Shown in pieces: positions 51,461-62,191 of a stretch of DNA of 64,000 nucleotides. The notes beneath the pieces are model-generated. The model saw only the letters and a program-made list of their open reading frames with translations, had not been told where the DNA came from and searched no databases. Both the position numbers and the translations under genes were made by a program. Each line of letters starts with the position of its first letter. The stretch's first letter is position 1. Source of the stretch: Blastococcus mobilis (GTDB lineage Bacteria; Actinomycetota; Actinomycetes; Mycobacteriales; Geodermatophilaceae); contig NZ_FZNO01000002.1 of assembly GCF_900188025.1 (NCBI RefSeq), forward strand, positions 1 through 64,000, read 5' to 3'.

Positions 51461-53508
51461 GACGCCACCCGACCAACCTCGGCGGTCGCGCCCGCTCCGG
51501 CTCGGGGAGTGCCGCGCTCGGCGGGTCCCTGGGGTGCCGTCGTGGACTCCACGGCAGCCCCGTCGGCGGCGGGCGGCGACGTCGACGCGTCGTCGGCCGC
51601 CGGCTGGGCGACGGCCGCCAGGACGGCCTCGGCGGTACGCCGGCCGATGCCGGGCACCGCCGTCAGCTCCTCGACGGTGGCGGCCCGCAGCCGCTTGAGC
51701 GATCCGAACTGTTTCATCAGCGCCTTCCGCCGCGACTCCCCGAGACCCGGGACATCGTCCAACATCGACACCAGCATGCCGGTGGACCGCTTCTGCCGGT
51801 GGTACGTGATGGCAAACCGGTGGGCCTCGTCACGCACCCGCTGCAGGAGATAGAGGGCCTCGGAGGTGCGGGGCAGGATCACCGGGTCGCTGTCTCCCGG
51901 CAGCCACACCTCCTCCATGCGCTTGGCCAGCCCGCAGACGGCGACGTCCACGATGCCCAGCTCGTCGAGGGATCGCGCCGCCGCCGCGACCTGCGGCGCA
52001 CCGCCGTCCACGACCAGGAGGTTCGGCGGGTAGGCGAACCGGCGTGGCCGGCCCTCCTCCGCCGCCACGCCCTGCTCGTCCCGGCGGTCCGCCTCCTCCT
52101 TGAGGTGACGGGCAAACCGCCGGCGGACGACCTCGGCCATGGCGGCGGTGTCGTCGGTTCCGTTGGCGACGGAGAACCGGCGGTAGTCGGACTTCTTGGC
52201 CAGGCCGTCCTCGAACACCACCATGCTGGCCACCACGTTGGTGCCCTGGACGTGCGAGATGTCGATGCACTCGATCCGCAGGGGTGCGTCGGGGAGCTCG
52301 AGCGCCTCCTGCAGCTCCGCGAGCGCGAGGGAGCGGGCCGTGAGGTCGCTGGCGCGCTTGACCCGGTGACGGGCGAACGCCTCCTTGGCGTTGCGCTCCA
52401 CCGTCTCCAGCAGGCTGCGCTTGTCGCCCCGCTGGGGCACCCGCAGCGAGACCTTGCCGCCGCGCAGCTCCTCGAGCAGCTCGGTGTAGACGTCGGCGTC
52501 GTTCGGGAGTTCCGGGACCAGCACCTCGCGGGGCACGGCCTCCCCCGCCTCGCCGAGGCCGGTCTGCTCGTCGACGCCGCCGTAGACCTGGAGCAGGAAC
52601 TGCTCGACCAGCTCGCCGGTGGTAACCGCCTCGACCTTGTCGACGATCCAGCCGCGCTGACCGCGCACCCGCCCGCCGCGGACGTGGAAGACCTGGACCG
52701 CGGCCTCGAGCTCGTCCTGGGCGAAGGCGACGACGTCGGCGTCGGTGCCGTCGCCGAGGACGACGGCCTGCTTCTCCATCGCCCGCTTGAGGGCACCGAG
52801 GTCGTCGCGGAGCCGGGCGGCCTTCTCGTACTCCATCGCCTCGGCGGCCGCAGCCATCTCCCGCTCGAGGCGTTTGATCATCGACTCCGTCTTGCCGGCC
52901 ATAAAGTCGCAGAAGTCGTCGACGATCTGCCGGTGCTCCGCGGCGCTGACCCGGTCGACGCAGGGCGCCGCACACTTGCCGATGTACCCGAGCAGGCAGG
53001 GGCGGCCGATCTGGCCGGCCCGCTTGAACACCCCGTTGGAGCAGGTCCGGGCGGGGAAGACGCGGGTCAGGGTGTCGAGCGTCTCGCGGATGGCCCAGGC
53101 GTGGGCGTAGGGGCCGAAGTACCGGACTCCTTTGCGCTTGGGCCCCCGCATCACCTGCAGCCGGGGATACTCCTCGTTCAGCGTCACCGCGAGGCTGGGA
53201 TAGCTCTTGTCGTCCCGGTACCGGACGTTGAACCGCGGGTCGAACTCCTTGATCCAGTTGTACTCGAGCTGGAGGGCCTCGACCTCGGTGCCGACGACGG
53301 TCCAGTCCACGCTCGACGCCGTCGTGACCATCTGCCGGGTGCGCGGGTGGAGGCCGGCGACGTCGGCGAAGTAGCTGTTCAGCCGCTGCCTGAGGCTCTT
53401 GGCCTTGCCGACGTAGATGACGCGGCCTGTGGGGTCGCGGAACCGGTAGACGCCGGGCGACTCGGGGATGCTGCCGACCGCTGGGCGGTACGTGGACGGG
53501 TCGGCCAT
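51457..53508 (-). CDS. uvrC: Excinuclease ABC subunit C
   Basis: This 683-residue UvrC makes both incisions in nucleotide excision repair. It has the GIY-YIG nuclease ([20 protein letters not shown]), cysteine-bearing [12 protein letters not shown], a UVR UvrB-binding motif ([20 protein letters not shown]), the RNase H-like nuclease half ([19 protein letters not shown]) and C-terminal helix-hairpin-helices ([19 protein letters not shown]). ATG 53508 gives the standard N-terminus. Confidence 0.95.
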   Translation of the reverse strand: MADPSTYRPAVGSIPESPGVYRFRDPTGRVIYVGKAKSLRQRLNSYFADVAGLHPRTRQMVTTASSVDWTVVGTEVEALQLEYNWIKEFDPRFNVRYRDDKSYPSLAVTLNEEYPRLQVMRGPKRKGVRYFGPYAHAWAIRETLDTLTRVFPARTCSNGVFKRAGQIGRPCLLGYIGKCAAPCVDRVSAAEHRQIVDDFCDFMAGKTESMIKRLEREMAAAAEAMEYEKAARLRDDLGALKRAMEKQAVVLGDGTDADVVAFAQDELEAAVQVFHVRGGRVRGQRGWIVDKVEAVTTGELVEQFLLQVYGGVDEQTGLGEAGEAVPREVLVPELPNDADVYTELLEELRGGKVSLRVPQRGDKRSLLETVERNAKEAFARHRVKRASDLTARSLALAELQEALELPDAPLRIECIDISHVQGTNVVASMVVFEDGLAKKSDYRRFSVANGTDDTAAMAEVVRRRFARHLKEEADRRDEQGVAAEEGRPRRFAYPPNLLVVDGGAPQVAAAARSLDELGIVDVAVCGLAKRMEEVWLPGDSDPVILPRTSEALYLLQRVRDEAHRFAITYHRQKRSTGMLVSMLDDVPGLGESRRKALMKQFGSLKRLRAATVEELTAVPGIGRRTAEAVLAAVAQPAADDASTSPPAADGAAVESTTAPQGPAERGTPRAGAGATAEVGRVAS

Positions 53509-53520
53509 GGCTCCCAGATT

Positions 53521-53538
53521 ATGTCGGCCCTCCGACAT
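53521..53538. promoter_or_regulatory. Palindrome in the uvrC upstream region
   Basis: A perfect 7-bp inverted repeat ATGTCGG-N4-CCGACAT lies 12 bases before the uvrC start and 160 before the divergent gene. It could be an operator or leader hairpin. It does not match the LexA (SOS) box used in actinobacteria. Confidence 0.4.
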
Positions 53539-53697
53539 GGCGGCCGGGGGTCGGGCGCCCGTGCCGGCTGGGGGACCGTTCGAAGGCCCGGGACCATCGG
53601 ACCTGCCGGTGCACGGCTCCCTCCGGTTCTATCGACATCCCAGGGCCTCGGGACCAGACCCGTCCCACCTGGTTCAGCCCTCGCCGGAGGTGGCGCG

Positions 53698-55077
53698 ATG
53701 AGCTCGACTCGCGACTCGACCGGATCGGCGCAGAACCCGATCACCCGGGAGCCCGACGCCCGGGGACCGATCCCGGAGGCACGGACGCCGACGGCTGCGG
53801 GGCCCACGGTCGGCAGCGACCCGCTGGCCGAGCTGGCGGCCTTTCCGTTGGTGGAGGCCCTGTTCGGGCGCCGATCGCGGCGGTTCGCCCTGGGCGACGA
53901 GATCCCGGACGGGCCGCTGGCCTACCGATCCCGGCACGAGCCGGTGCCGCTGAACGAGCTGGAGCGCCTGCTGGTGCTGAGCGCCATGGGCGGGACCACC
54001 GGGTGGCACTACTCCATCACCCGCAATGCCCGCTACGCGCCCCATGCCGCCAACTACGCCGGCGGGGCCGCGGGCCGGACCTTCCCCTCGGCCGCCGGCT
54101 TCCACACCGCCGAACTCTTCTTCACCGACGACTCCGGCGTGTACTTCTTCCCGACGCGTGACGCCGGTGCTCTGGTGGACCCGGCCGTCGAGGACGTCAC
54201 AGCAGAGCTCATGGTGGAGCGGCACGCGTCCCGGCTGCGCCGGCTGTCCGGCACACGGCTCCACCTGCCGGCGGAGGAGCCGTACCTGGAGGGGCACAAC
54301 ACCTGGTGCGTCAACGTGCCCGGTTCGCTGCTGGTCATCCCGGTGGCCGACATCGCCCAGCACATGCTCGCCATCCTGTGCTTCTTCGCCCAGAACGGGT
54401 ACGCGATCTTCGACGACGTCAACGGCCGTGAGATTCCCGGCCTGGACGAGTTCCGGGACCTCGTGGACGTCGATGCGCCGTTCCCGCTCACGTTCAGCGA
54501 GCAGTACGCGCTGACGGAGGCCACCGCTGAGCTGGCCACCAGCTGCTACGCGGGCGTGCTCATGCTGCAGGGCCTGGGTCTGGGCGGGTGGATGTTCGAC
54601 GGGATCGACCGCTTCTCGATGCTGGGCGCGTCCGGGAACCCCGACGTCCCCGGACTGGGCTTCCGGTACGACACCGATGATCGCTGGGCCGTGCCGAACC
54701 CGACGGGCCTGCCCGGTGTCTTCGAGGCGTTCTGCCCACCGCACCACGCCGACATGACCGCTGCCGTGGAAGCGTTCGCGGAGCGCAAGTTCGGCGAGGG
54801 AGGCCCGTTCAACCCCCGCACTCCCGGCCCGTGGACGGACAGCCCGGGTTTCCGGGGCAGCGCCCAGGTCCATGACGAGCGGTTCAAGGCGTGCGTGGCG
54901 CTGCAGGCCCAATACGTGCTGGACACGTTCGGCAAGTTCCCGGGCACCGTGCCGACGCTGTTCATCCTCAACTACGTGCAGGCCCACCACCTGGACCTGG
55001 AGTTCTACGACCGCTTCTTCGCTCCGGGCGCCTACCTGCGCACGCATGCCGAGCACATGGAGCGGTGGCACTCCTGA
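53698..55077 (+). CDS. Nitroreductase-like hypothetical protein
   Basis: This is a 459-residue protein of uncertain function. FGRRSRRFALGDEIPDGPLA near residue 57 and LNELERLLVLSAMGG recall the start of flavin-dependent nitroreductase/SagB-like folds. ELFFTDDSGVYFFPTRDA and ATSCYAGVLMLQGLGLGGWM are further conserved-looking cores. I see no clear catalytic motif. ATG 53698 follows GGAGG by 7 bases. It is placed between uvrC and uvrA, which are otherwise neighbours in many relatives, and has normal base composition. Confidence 0.65.
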   Translation: MSSTRDSTGSAQNPITREPDARGPIPEARTPTAAGPTVGSDPLAELAAFPLVEALFGRRSRRFALGDEIPDGPLAYRSRHEPVPLNELERLLVLSAMGGTTGWHYSITRNARYAPHAANYAGGAAGRTFPSAAGFHTAELFFTDDSGVYFFPTRDAGALVDPAVEDVTAELMVERHASRLRRLSGTRLHLPAEEPYLEGHNTWCVNVPGSLLVIPVADIAQHMLAILCFFAQNGYAIFDDVNGREIPGLDEFRDLVDVDAPFPLTFSEQYALTEATAELATSCYAGVLMLQGLGLGGWMFDGIDRFSMLGASGNPDVPGLGFRYDTDDRWAVPNPTGLPGVFEAFCPPHHADMTAAVEAFAERKFGEGGPFNPRTPGPWTDSPGFRGSAQVHDERFKACVALQAQYVLDTFGKFPGTVPTLFILNYVQAHHLDLEFYDRFFAPGAYLRTHAEHMERWHS

Positions 55078-55255
55078 GAGGAAGCTGCACCGACGGTCGT
55101 GCTCGCCGGCGGGCGAGACCCCACGGCCCGCCCCGAGCGGCCGCGCCGTCGCCGACACCATCCGCGGTCCGCACCGCGACCCCAGGAGCCCCCGGACCAC
55201 GAGCGGATGGTCGCCCCAGCCGACAGTCCGACGTCCTGACGGCCGGGGCGTTCCC

Positions 55256-58147
<2,892 letters not shown>

Positions 58148-58342
58148 GTGATCCCTGTCGGTCGCTGTGGCTGGAATGCGGTCAGGCCGGTCGGCCGTGG
58201 TTCCGGGGAACGGTGGTGCGGGCGGCGGCCTCCCGGTGGAGGCAAGGCGCCGCTCCCGGCGGCTGTTCCCCCGCCTCCGCGCGCCCCGGTGTCACCCGCA
58301 TCACGCGTGCCGGGACGACACCACGGCACGGTGGCCGAGGGC

Positions 58343-59779
58343 TCAGCCCGGCGCCTGGGCCGGTGACGCGGTGGGGTCGAAGACGGGTGCATGGCGCCGC
58401 CAGGGCTGCTGACGCTCCAGCTCTCCGGCCAGCCAGAGTAGTCGTCCTTCGGCGCCCGGAGGACCGACGAACTGGACAGCCACGGGAAGGCCGTCCGGCC
58501 GGATCCCGGCCGGCACGACCGCCGCGGGGAGGCCCGCCAGGTTCCAGGCCGCGGTCCACGGGGCCCAACGGGCGTTCGCGGTGATGTTGGCCAGGAACGA
58601 CCGCTCGTGCCACGGGCGCGCGGCGAGCGGGGGGCCGGTCGTCACCGGGCTCAGCAGCACGTCGACGTCGTCGAAGAACGCCACCATCCGCTCCCGGAAA
58701 CGCTCCGCCGTCCGCGGCCGCACCAGGCCCGCACGGCGCACGAACCGGCCGATCCGCGCGTGCGTCCGGCTCCGGGGCTGGAGGGCCTGCCGGTCGAGGC
58801 CGAGATGCTCGGCATCGTTGTCGGCGCCCACCATCCAGCGGGTCAGCGCGCCCGCTGCCGCGGCCGGGGTGATGGGCGCTTCCCGGCGCACGACGGTGTG
58901 GCCTGCGGCGGTGAGCAGTGCCACGACGGCGGCGACCGCGGCACGCGTGGGGGCGTCGGCGCGGGCGCCCGGCACCGGGGACCTGGTCGAGAGCGCGATG
59001 CGCAGCGGCCGGCCGGGGGCCGCCGGGTCGGCCGGCTCCTCCCCCGCCATCACCGCGTGCGCCACCGCGAGGTCGGCCACGGTCGTCGCCAGCGCGCCGT
59101 TCTCGGCCATGCCCGACCAGCTGTCGGCGCCGATCTCGGCGGGCACGACACCCGTGCCCGGCTTCAGCGTGACCAGCCCGCAGGCCGCGGCCGGCAGCCG
59201 GAGGGAACCCATGCCGTCGTTGCCGTGGGCGAGCGGCACGGCCCCGGACGCCACCGCTGCCGCGCTCCCCCCGGAGCTGCCCGCCGGGGACCGGGCGGTG
59301 TCCCAGGGGTTGCGGCTGACCGCACCCGGGCCGTCGGTGACCGCGTAGAGACACAGCTCGGGCGCCCGCGCGATGCCGACGATCACGGCCCCGGCCTTGC
59401 GGAGGCGGCTCACGACCGGGTGGTCGCGGGGCTCGGGACCGGAGGTGGACGCCGGGGAGCCGTCGGTGCACACCTCGCCGGCGACCGCGACGTTGTCCTT
59501 GACCGCGATGGGGACGCCGGCCAGGGGCAGGGCGAAGCGGGTGAGCGCGGTGTCGACCGCGTGCGCCTCGGCCAGAGCGGCCTCCCGGCGGACGACCCGG
59601 AAGGCGCCGACCCGGGCGTCGACGGCGTCGATGTGGTCCAGGTGCGCGCGGACGACGTCGACCGCGGTCACCTCGCCGGAGCGCACCAGGCGCGCGATCT
59701 CGGTGGCGGGCAGGCCGACGGTCGCGGCCGCACGCGGAACAGCAGATCCGGCGTCGTGGAGAGCTCCGCTAGCGTCCAT
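58343..59779 (-). CDS. Amidase signature family hydrolase
   Basis: This 478-residue amidase has the Ser-cisSer-Lys triad: lysine in PIAVKDNVAV, the cis serine in GMGSLRLPAA and the nucleophile in the GSSGGSAAAVASG loop. It hydrolyses amides; the family includes GatA, but the variant surroundings (no gatB/gatC nearby) argue for a catabolic amidase. The ATG at 59779 keeps the whole fold. It meets the MBL-fold gene head to head across 47 bases. Confidence 0.9.
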   Translation of the reverse strand: MDASGALHDAGSAVPRAAATVGLPATEIARLVRSGEVTAVDVVRAHLDHIDAVDARVGAFRVVRREAALAEAHAVDTALTRFALPLAGVPIAVKDNVAVAGEVCTDGSPASTSGPEPRDHPVVSRLRKAGAVIVGIARAPELCLYAVTDGPGAVSRNPWDTARSPAGSSGGSAAAVASGAVPLAHGNDGMGSLRLPAAACGLVTLKPGTGVVPAEIGADSWSGMAENGALATTVADLAVAHAVMAGEEPADPAAPGRPLRIALSTRSPVPGARADAPTRAAVAAVVALLTAAGHTVVRREAPITPAAAAGALTRWMVGADNDAEHLGLDRQALQPRSRTHARIGRFVRRAGLVRPRTAERFRERMVAFFDDVDVLLSPVTTGPPLAARPWHERSFLANITANARWAPWTAAWNLAGLPAAVVPAGIRPDGLPVAVQFVGPPGAEGRLLWLAGELERQQPWRRHAPVFDPTASPAQAPG

Positions 59780-59826
59780 GCCAGGACCGTAACGGCGGCC
59801 GCTGACACTCTGCGATCGGAGTCCCG

Positions 59827-60510
59827 ATGAGCGCCTCTCCCCCGACCGGCGACCAGCCCTACACCGGCGATGTGGAGGTCGGCGGCCCGGCCGACGTGCG
59901 GGCGCTGCCCGGCCTGACCATCAGCAAGCTGGCCGTCAGCGAGATGGCGAACAACGCCTACCTCCTGCGCTGCACCGCCACGGGTGAGGCCCTGCTCGTC
60001 GACGCGGCCGCCGAACCGGAGGCGCTGCTCGCCCTGATCGGCGACGCCGACCTGCGCACCGTCGTCACGACGCACGGGCACTGGGACCATCACCGGGCGC
60101 TTCCGGAAGTGGTCGAGGCGACCGGCGCGGCGACCGTGGCCGGCACCGCCGACGCGGCGGACCTGCCCGTCGTGGTGCAGCGCACCGTCGAGCACGGCGA
60201 CACCGTGACGGTGGGCGAGCAGACGCTCGAGGTGGTGCACCTGCGCGGCCACACGCCGGGCAGCATCGCGCTGGTCTGGCGGGGGCCGGAGGACGCGGGC
60301 GTCCACGTCTTCACCGGGGACAGCCTCTTCCCGGGCGGTCCTGGAAGGACAACGAACCCGACGGACTTCACCTCGCTGATAGACGACCTGGAGGAGCGCA
60401 TCTTCGGGCAGTTCGACGACTCGACGTGGTTCTACCCAGGCCATGGCAAGGACAGCACTCTCGGAGTCGAACGTCCGCATCTGAGCGAGTGGCGCGCTCG
60501 TGGCTGGTGA
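59827..60510 (+). CDS. Metallo-beta-lactamase-fold hydrolase
   Basis: This 227-residue glyoxalase II-like enzyme has the metal motif TTHGHWDHH, a second His in LRGHTPGSIAL, Asp in FTGDSLFPGG and the final His in FYPGHGKDST. It would hydrolyse thioesters or similar. In relatives such a gene is often next to uvrA; here the amidase gene lies between. ATG 59827 is the first start after the promoter gap. Confidence 0.9.
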   Translation: MSASPPTGDQPYTGDVEVGGPADVRALPGLTISKLAVSEMANNAYLLRCTATGEALLVDAAAEPEALLALIGDADLRTVVTTHGHWDHHRALPEVVEATGAATVAGTADAADLPVVVQRTVEHGDTVTVGEQTLEVVHLRGHTPGSIALVWRGPEDAGVHVFTGDSLFPGGPGRTTNPTDFTSLIDDLEERIFGQFDDSTWFYPGHGKDSTLGVERPHLSEWRARGW

Positions 60511-60540
60511 AGTGGAGCCACCGCGTCCCAGAGGGGCAAC

Positions 60541-60690
60541 GTGACAGACCGGCTTGCGGACCTTGCCGAGACGGCGCGCAAGTCGGGGTGGGCTACCGGG
60601 TCCATCCCCCCTGAGCAACCTGCGGTGGATGGCAACATCGCTCGGCTGGGAAGAGGTACTCCAGATCCGCCACTTCGGCCCGGCCGCTGA
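60541..60690 (+). CDS. Possible 49-aa ORF
   Basis: From GTG 60541 a frame reads VTDRLADLAETARKSGWATG then SIPPEQPAVDGNIARLGRG and stops at 60690. GAGGGG stands 6 bases before the start. The peptide is acidic at the front and has no recognisable domain. It could be a real small protein or chance. Confidence 0.3.
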   Translation: MTDRLADLAETARKSGWATGSIPPEQPAVDGNIARLGRGTPDPPLRPGR

Positions 60691-60756
60691 CAGGCAGTTG
60701 AGCCGGTCGAGCCTACGGAGCAGAGATCGGGCACACCGCTGTCCCAGGAGGCTGTC

Positions 60757-60876
60757 ATGAGTGGCAGGCACCGTCTGCTCCGTTCCGCAATCGCTGCTGC
60801 CGCGGCCACCGCGGCCGGCCTGCTGACCGGATGGATGGTGCGGACCGTCAGTGCTCCCGAGGACGGAACCGGGTAG
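60757..60876 (+). CDS. Possible 39-aa single-span membrane peptide
   Basis: The frame reads MSGRHRLLRSAIAAAAATAA then GLLTGWMVRTVSAPEDGTG. A basic start, one Ala/Leu-rich helix and an acidic tail are consistent with a small membrane protein, Nin-Cout. AGGAGG lies 6 bases upstream of the ATG. It is too short to judge codon use and lies opposite the open frame of the decayed gene to its right. Confidence 0.45.
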   Translation: MSGRHRLLRSAIAAAAATAAGLLTGWMVRTVSAPEDGTG

Positions 60877-60929
60877 GACGCTCGTTGCGGTACCCAAGGA
60901 CCGGGTACGGCACGGCGGGACGGTAACGA

Positions 60930-61193
60930 CCGGCGGCCGAGCCCGTCGTCGCCCTCAGGGGTGAGGGCCCTGGCCGCGAGGTCCCGCTCGGCGGCGGACA
61001 AGGCCGGTCGCCACAGCAGCCACAGCGCGAGCAGTTGCGCGCCCGCGACCGTGCCCAAGCCGGCGGCGCCGTGGAAGCGCGCGTGTGGAGGCCACTCCGG
61101 GTTGAACACGTGGGTGGCGTTCAGGTCTGCTCGCGCCGTGCCCACGATCGTGCCGACCGCTGCGCCGGTCAGTACCAGGCGGCTCGTCCTCAT
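60930..61193 (-). pseudogene. Truncated small membrane protein gene
   Basis: From ATG 61193, with an excellent GGAGGAG ribosome site, the frame gives MRTSRLVLTGAAVGTIVGTA, RADLNATHVFNPEWPPHARF and LALWLLWRPALSAAERD. The HxFNPxWPPHxRFH stretch recalls actinobacterial small membrane proteins of the DUF6640 type, which normally continue with two more helices. Here the rest is Pro/Arg-rich, non-membrane sequence with no sensible end, so the 3' half seems lost. The frame stays open to 60432 only because of high GC. Confidence 0.45.
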
Positions 61194-61322
61194 CGCGTCT
61201 CCTCCCTCCGTCACCCCCGTCGGACGAGGCCGCGAGCGCGACCCCAGGAGCTCACTCTCATCTCGCGGCCGTGGTGGTCGACGGTCGTTGGGGCCACGCC
61301 GCCGGCGGCAAACGCTGCACGG

Positions 61323-61844
61323 TCACCGTCCTCGAAGGACGTCGCGGCCCCCCACCCGGCCGCCTGATCGACCTGCCAGCACGACGGCGTTGACGCCCAG
61401 GCCCAGTACGGCGGCGATGACCGCGAAGGTGTTGGCCACGGCCACGACGCCGGCCACGGGGTTGGCCCAGCTCCGGTAGATCCCCGCAGGAGTCTCGGCC
61501 GGGGCCCCGACGAAGTGCACCCACACCACGAGGGCACCCAACAACAGCGATGTCACGAACCAGTGACCGGCCACGCGCCCCCGTGAGGTCAGCCAGATGC
61601 CGGCGCCGAGGAGCCCGTAGACCCCGATCAGGCTGGCGGTGAAGGGAGTGAACTCCGACATGAATGGCCAGCCGCTGTGGTTCCAGGAGGGATCCAATCC
61701 GCGGTCGACGACGTAGTAGCCGCGGATCACATGGTCGAGAAAGTGCAGTGTGCCAACCGCGACCGTGACCCACGCGATGACCAGGGTCCGCCGGCGGAGC
61801 AGGCCGGCCGTGCGTGCGCTCTTAATGCTCGGTCGCGCGGCCAT
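61323..61844 (-). CDS. Four-helix membrane protein
   Basis: This 173-residue membrane protein of unknown function has helices near residues 20-35, 68-85, 95-115 and 130-155. LHFLDHVIRGYYVVDRGLDP between the first and second helices and WNHSGWPFMSEFTPFTASL are conserved-looking loops with His and Asp that might bind metal. ATG 61844 has GGGAGGCGAGC before it. It lies 129 bases upstream of the truncated membrane gene on the same strand, suggesting a former pair. Confidence 0.7.
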   Translation of the reverse strand: MAARPSIKSARTAGLLRRRTLVIAWVTVAVGTLHFLDHVIRGYYVVDRGLDPSWNHSGWPFMSEFTPFTASLIGVYGLLGAGIWLTSRGRVAGHWFVTSLLLGALVVWVHFVGAPAETPAGIYRSWANPVAGVVAVANTFAVIAAVLGLGVNAVVLAGRSGGRVGGRDVLRGR

Positions 61845-62191
61845 GCTCGCCTCCCCCCACGAACCGGTTCGGTGTACTTCAGCGTGGACCACGGCGCGGG
61901 GAGCGCACGGGTTGGGGCGCCGACCCCTTGACGGCCGCGGTGGCGACGCGAGTGAGGGTGCCGACCTCCGCCGCAGCGCTGCTCCTGGACAGTTCGCGGA
62001 CTGGTCGCGGGCTGGGCTGCTTGGGGCGTCCCCATGAGCAGCGTCCGGGCCCCTTGGGCGGGATCGGCGTACAACGAGATCCCGGACCCTTGACAGCGGC
62101 CGTGTCCCCCGTTTGGGTGACCTCCTCTACAGGCGCCGTGTCAAGGGAAGCGGCCGACCGACCGGCCGGTCCGCTATCCCGGGGAGGGCAC
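61845..62191. other. Intergenic region with degenerate TTGAC repeats
   Basis: About 350 bases hold no supported gene. A block CCCTTGACxGCxGCCG occurs at about 61924 and 62087 as a degenerate direct repeat. The second copy contributes the -35 of the promoter listed below. The rest shows nothing recognisable. Confidence 0.4.
62090..62118 (+). promoter_or_regulatory. Possible promoter of the LVIVD/PA gene
   Basis: A perfect -35 TTGACA (62090-62095) is followed after 17 bases by TTGGGT (62113-62118), a partial -10. The start codon is about 74 bases further. Only the -35 is convincing. Confidence 0.4.

Noticed and set aside
53521-53538. LexA/SOS box before uvrC
   Set aside because: The palindrome does not match the actinobacterial CGAAC-N4-GTTCG form.
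51328-53697. Long + strand extension of the nitroreductase-like frame across uvrC
   Set aside because: It is antisense to an unmistakable uvrC gene, and a proper ribosome site exists only at 53698.
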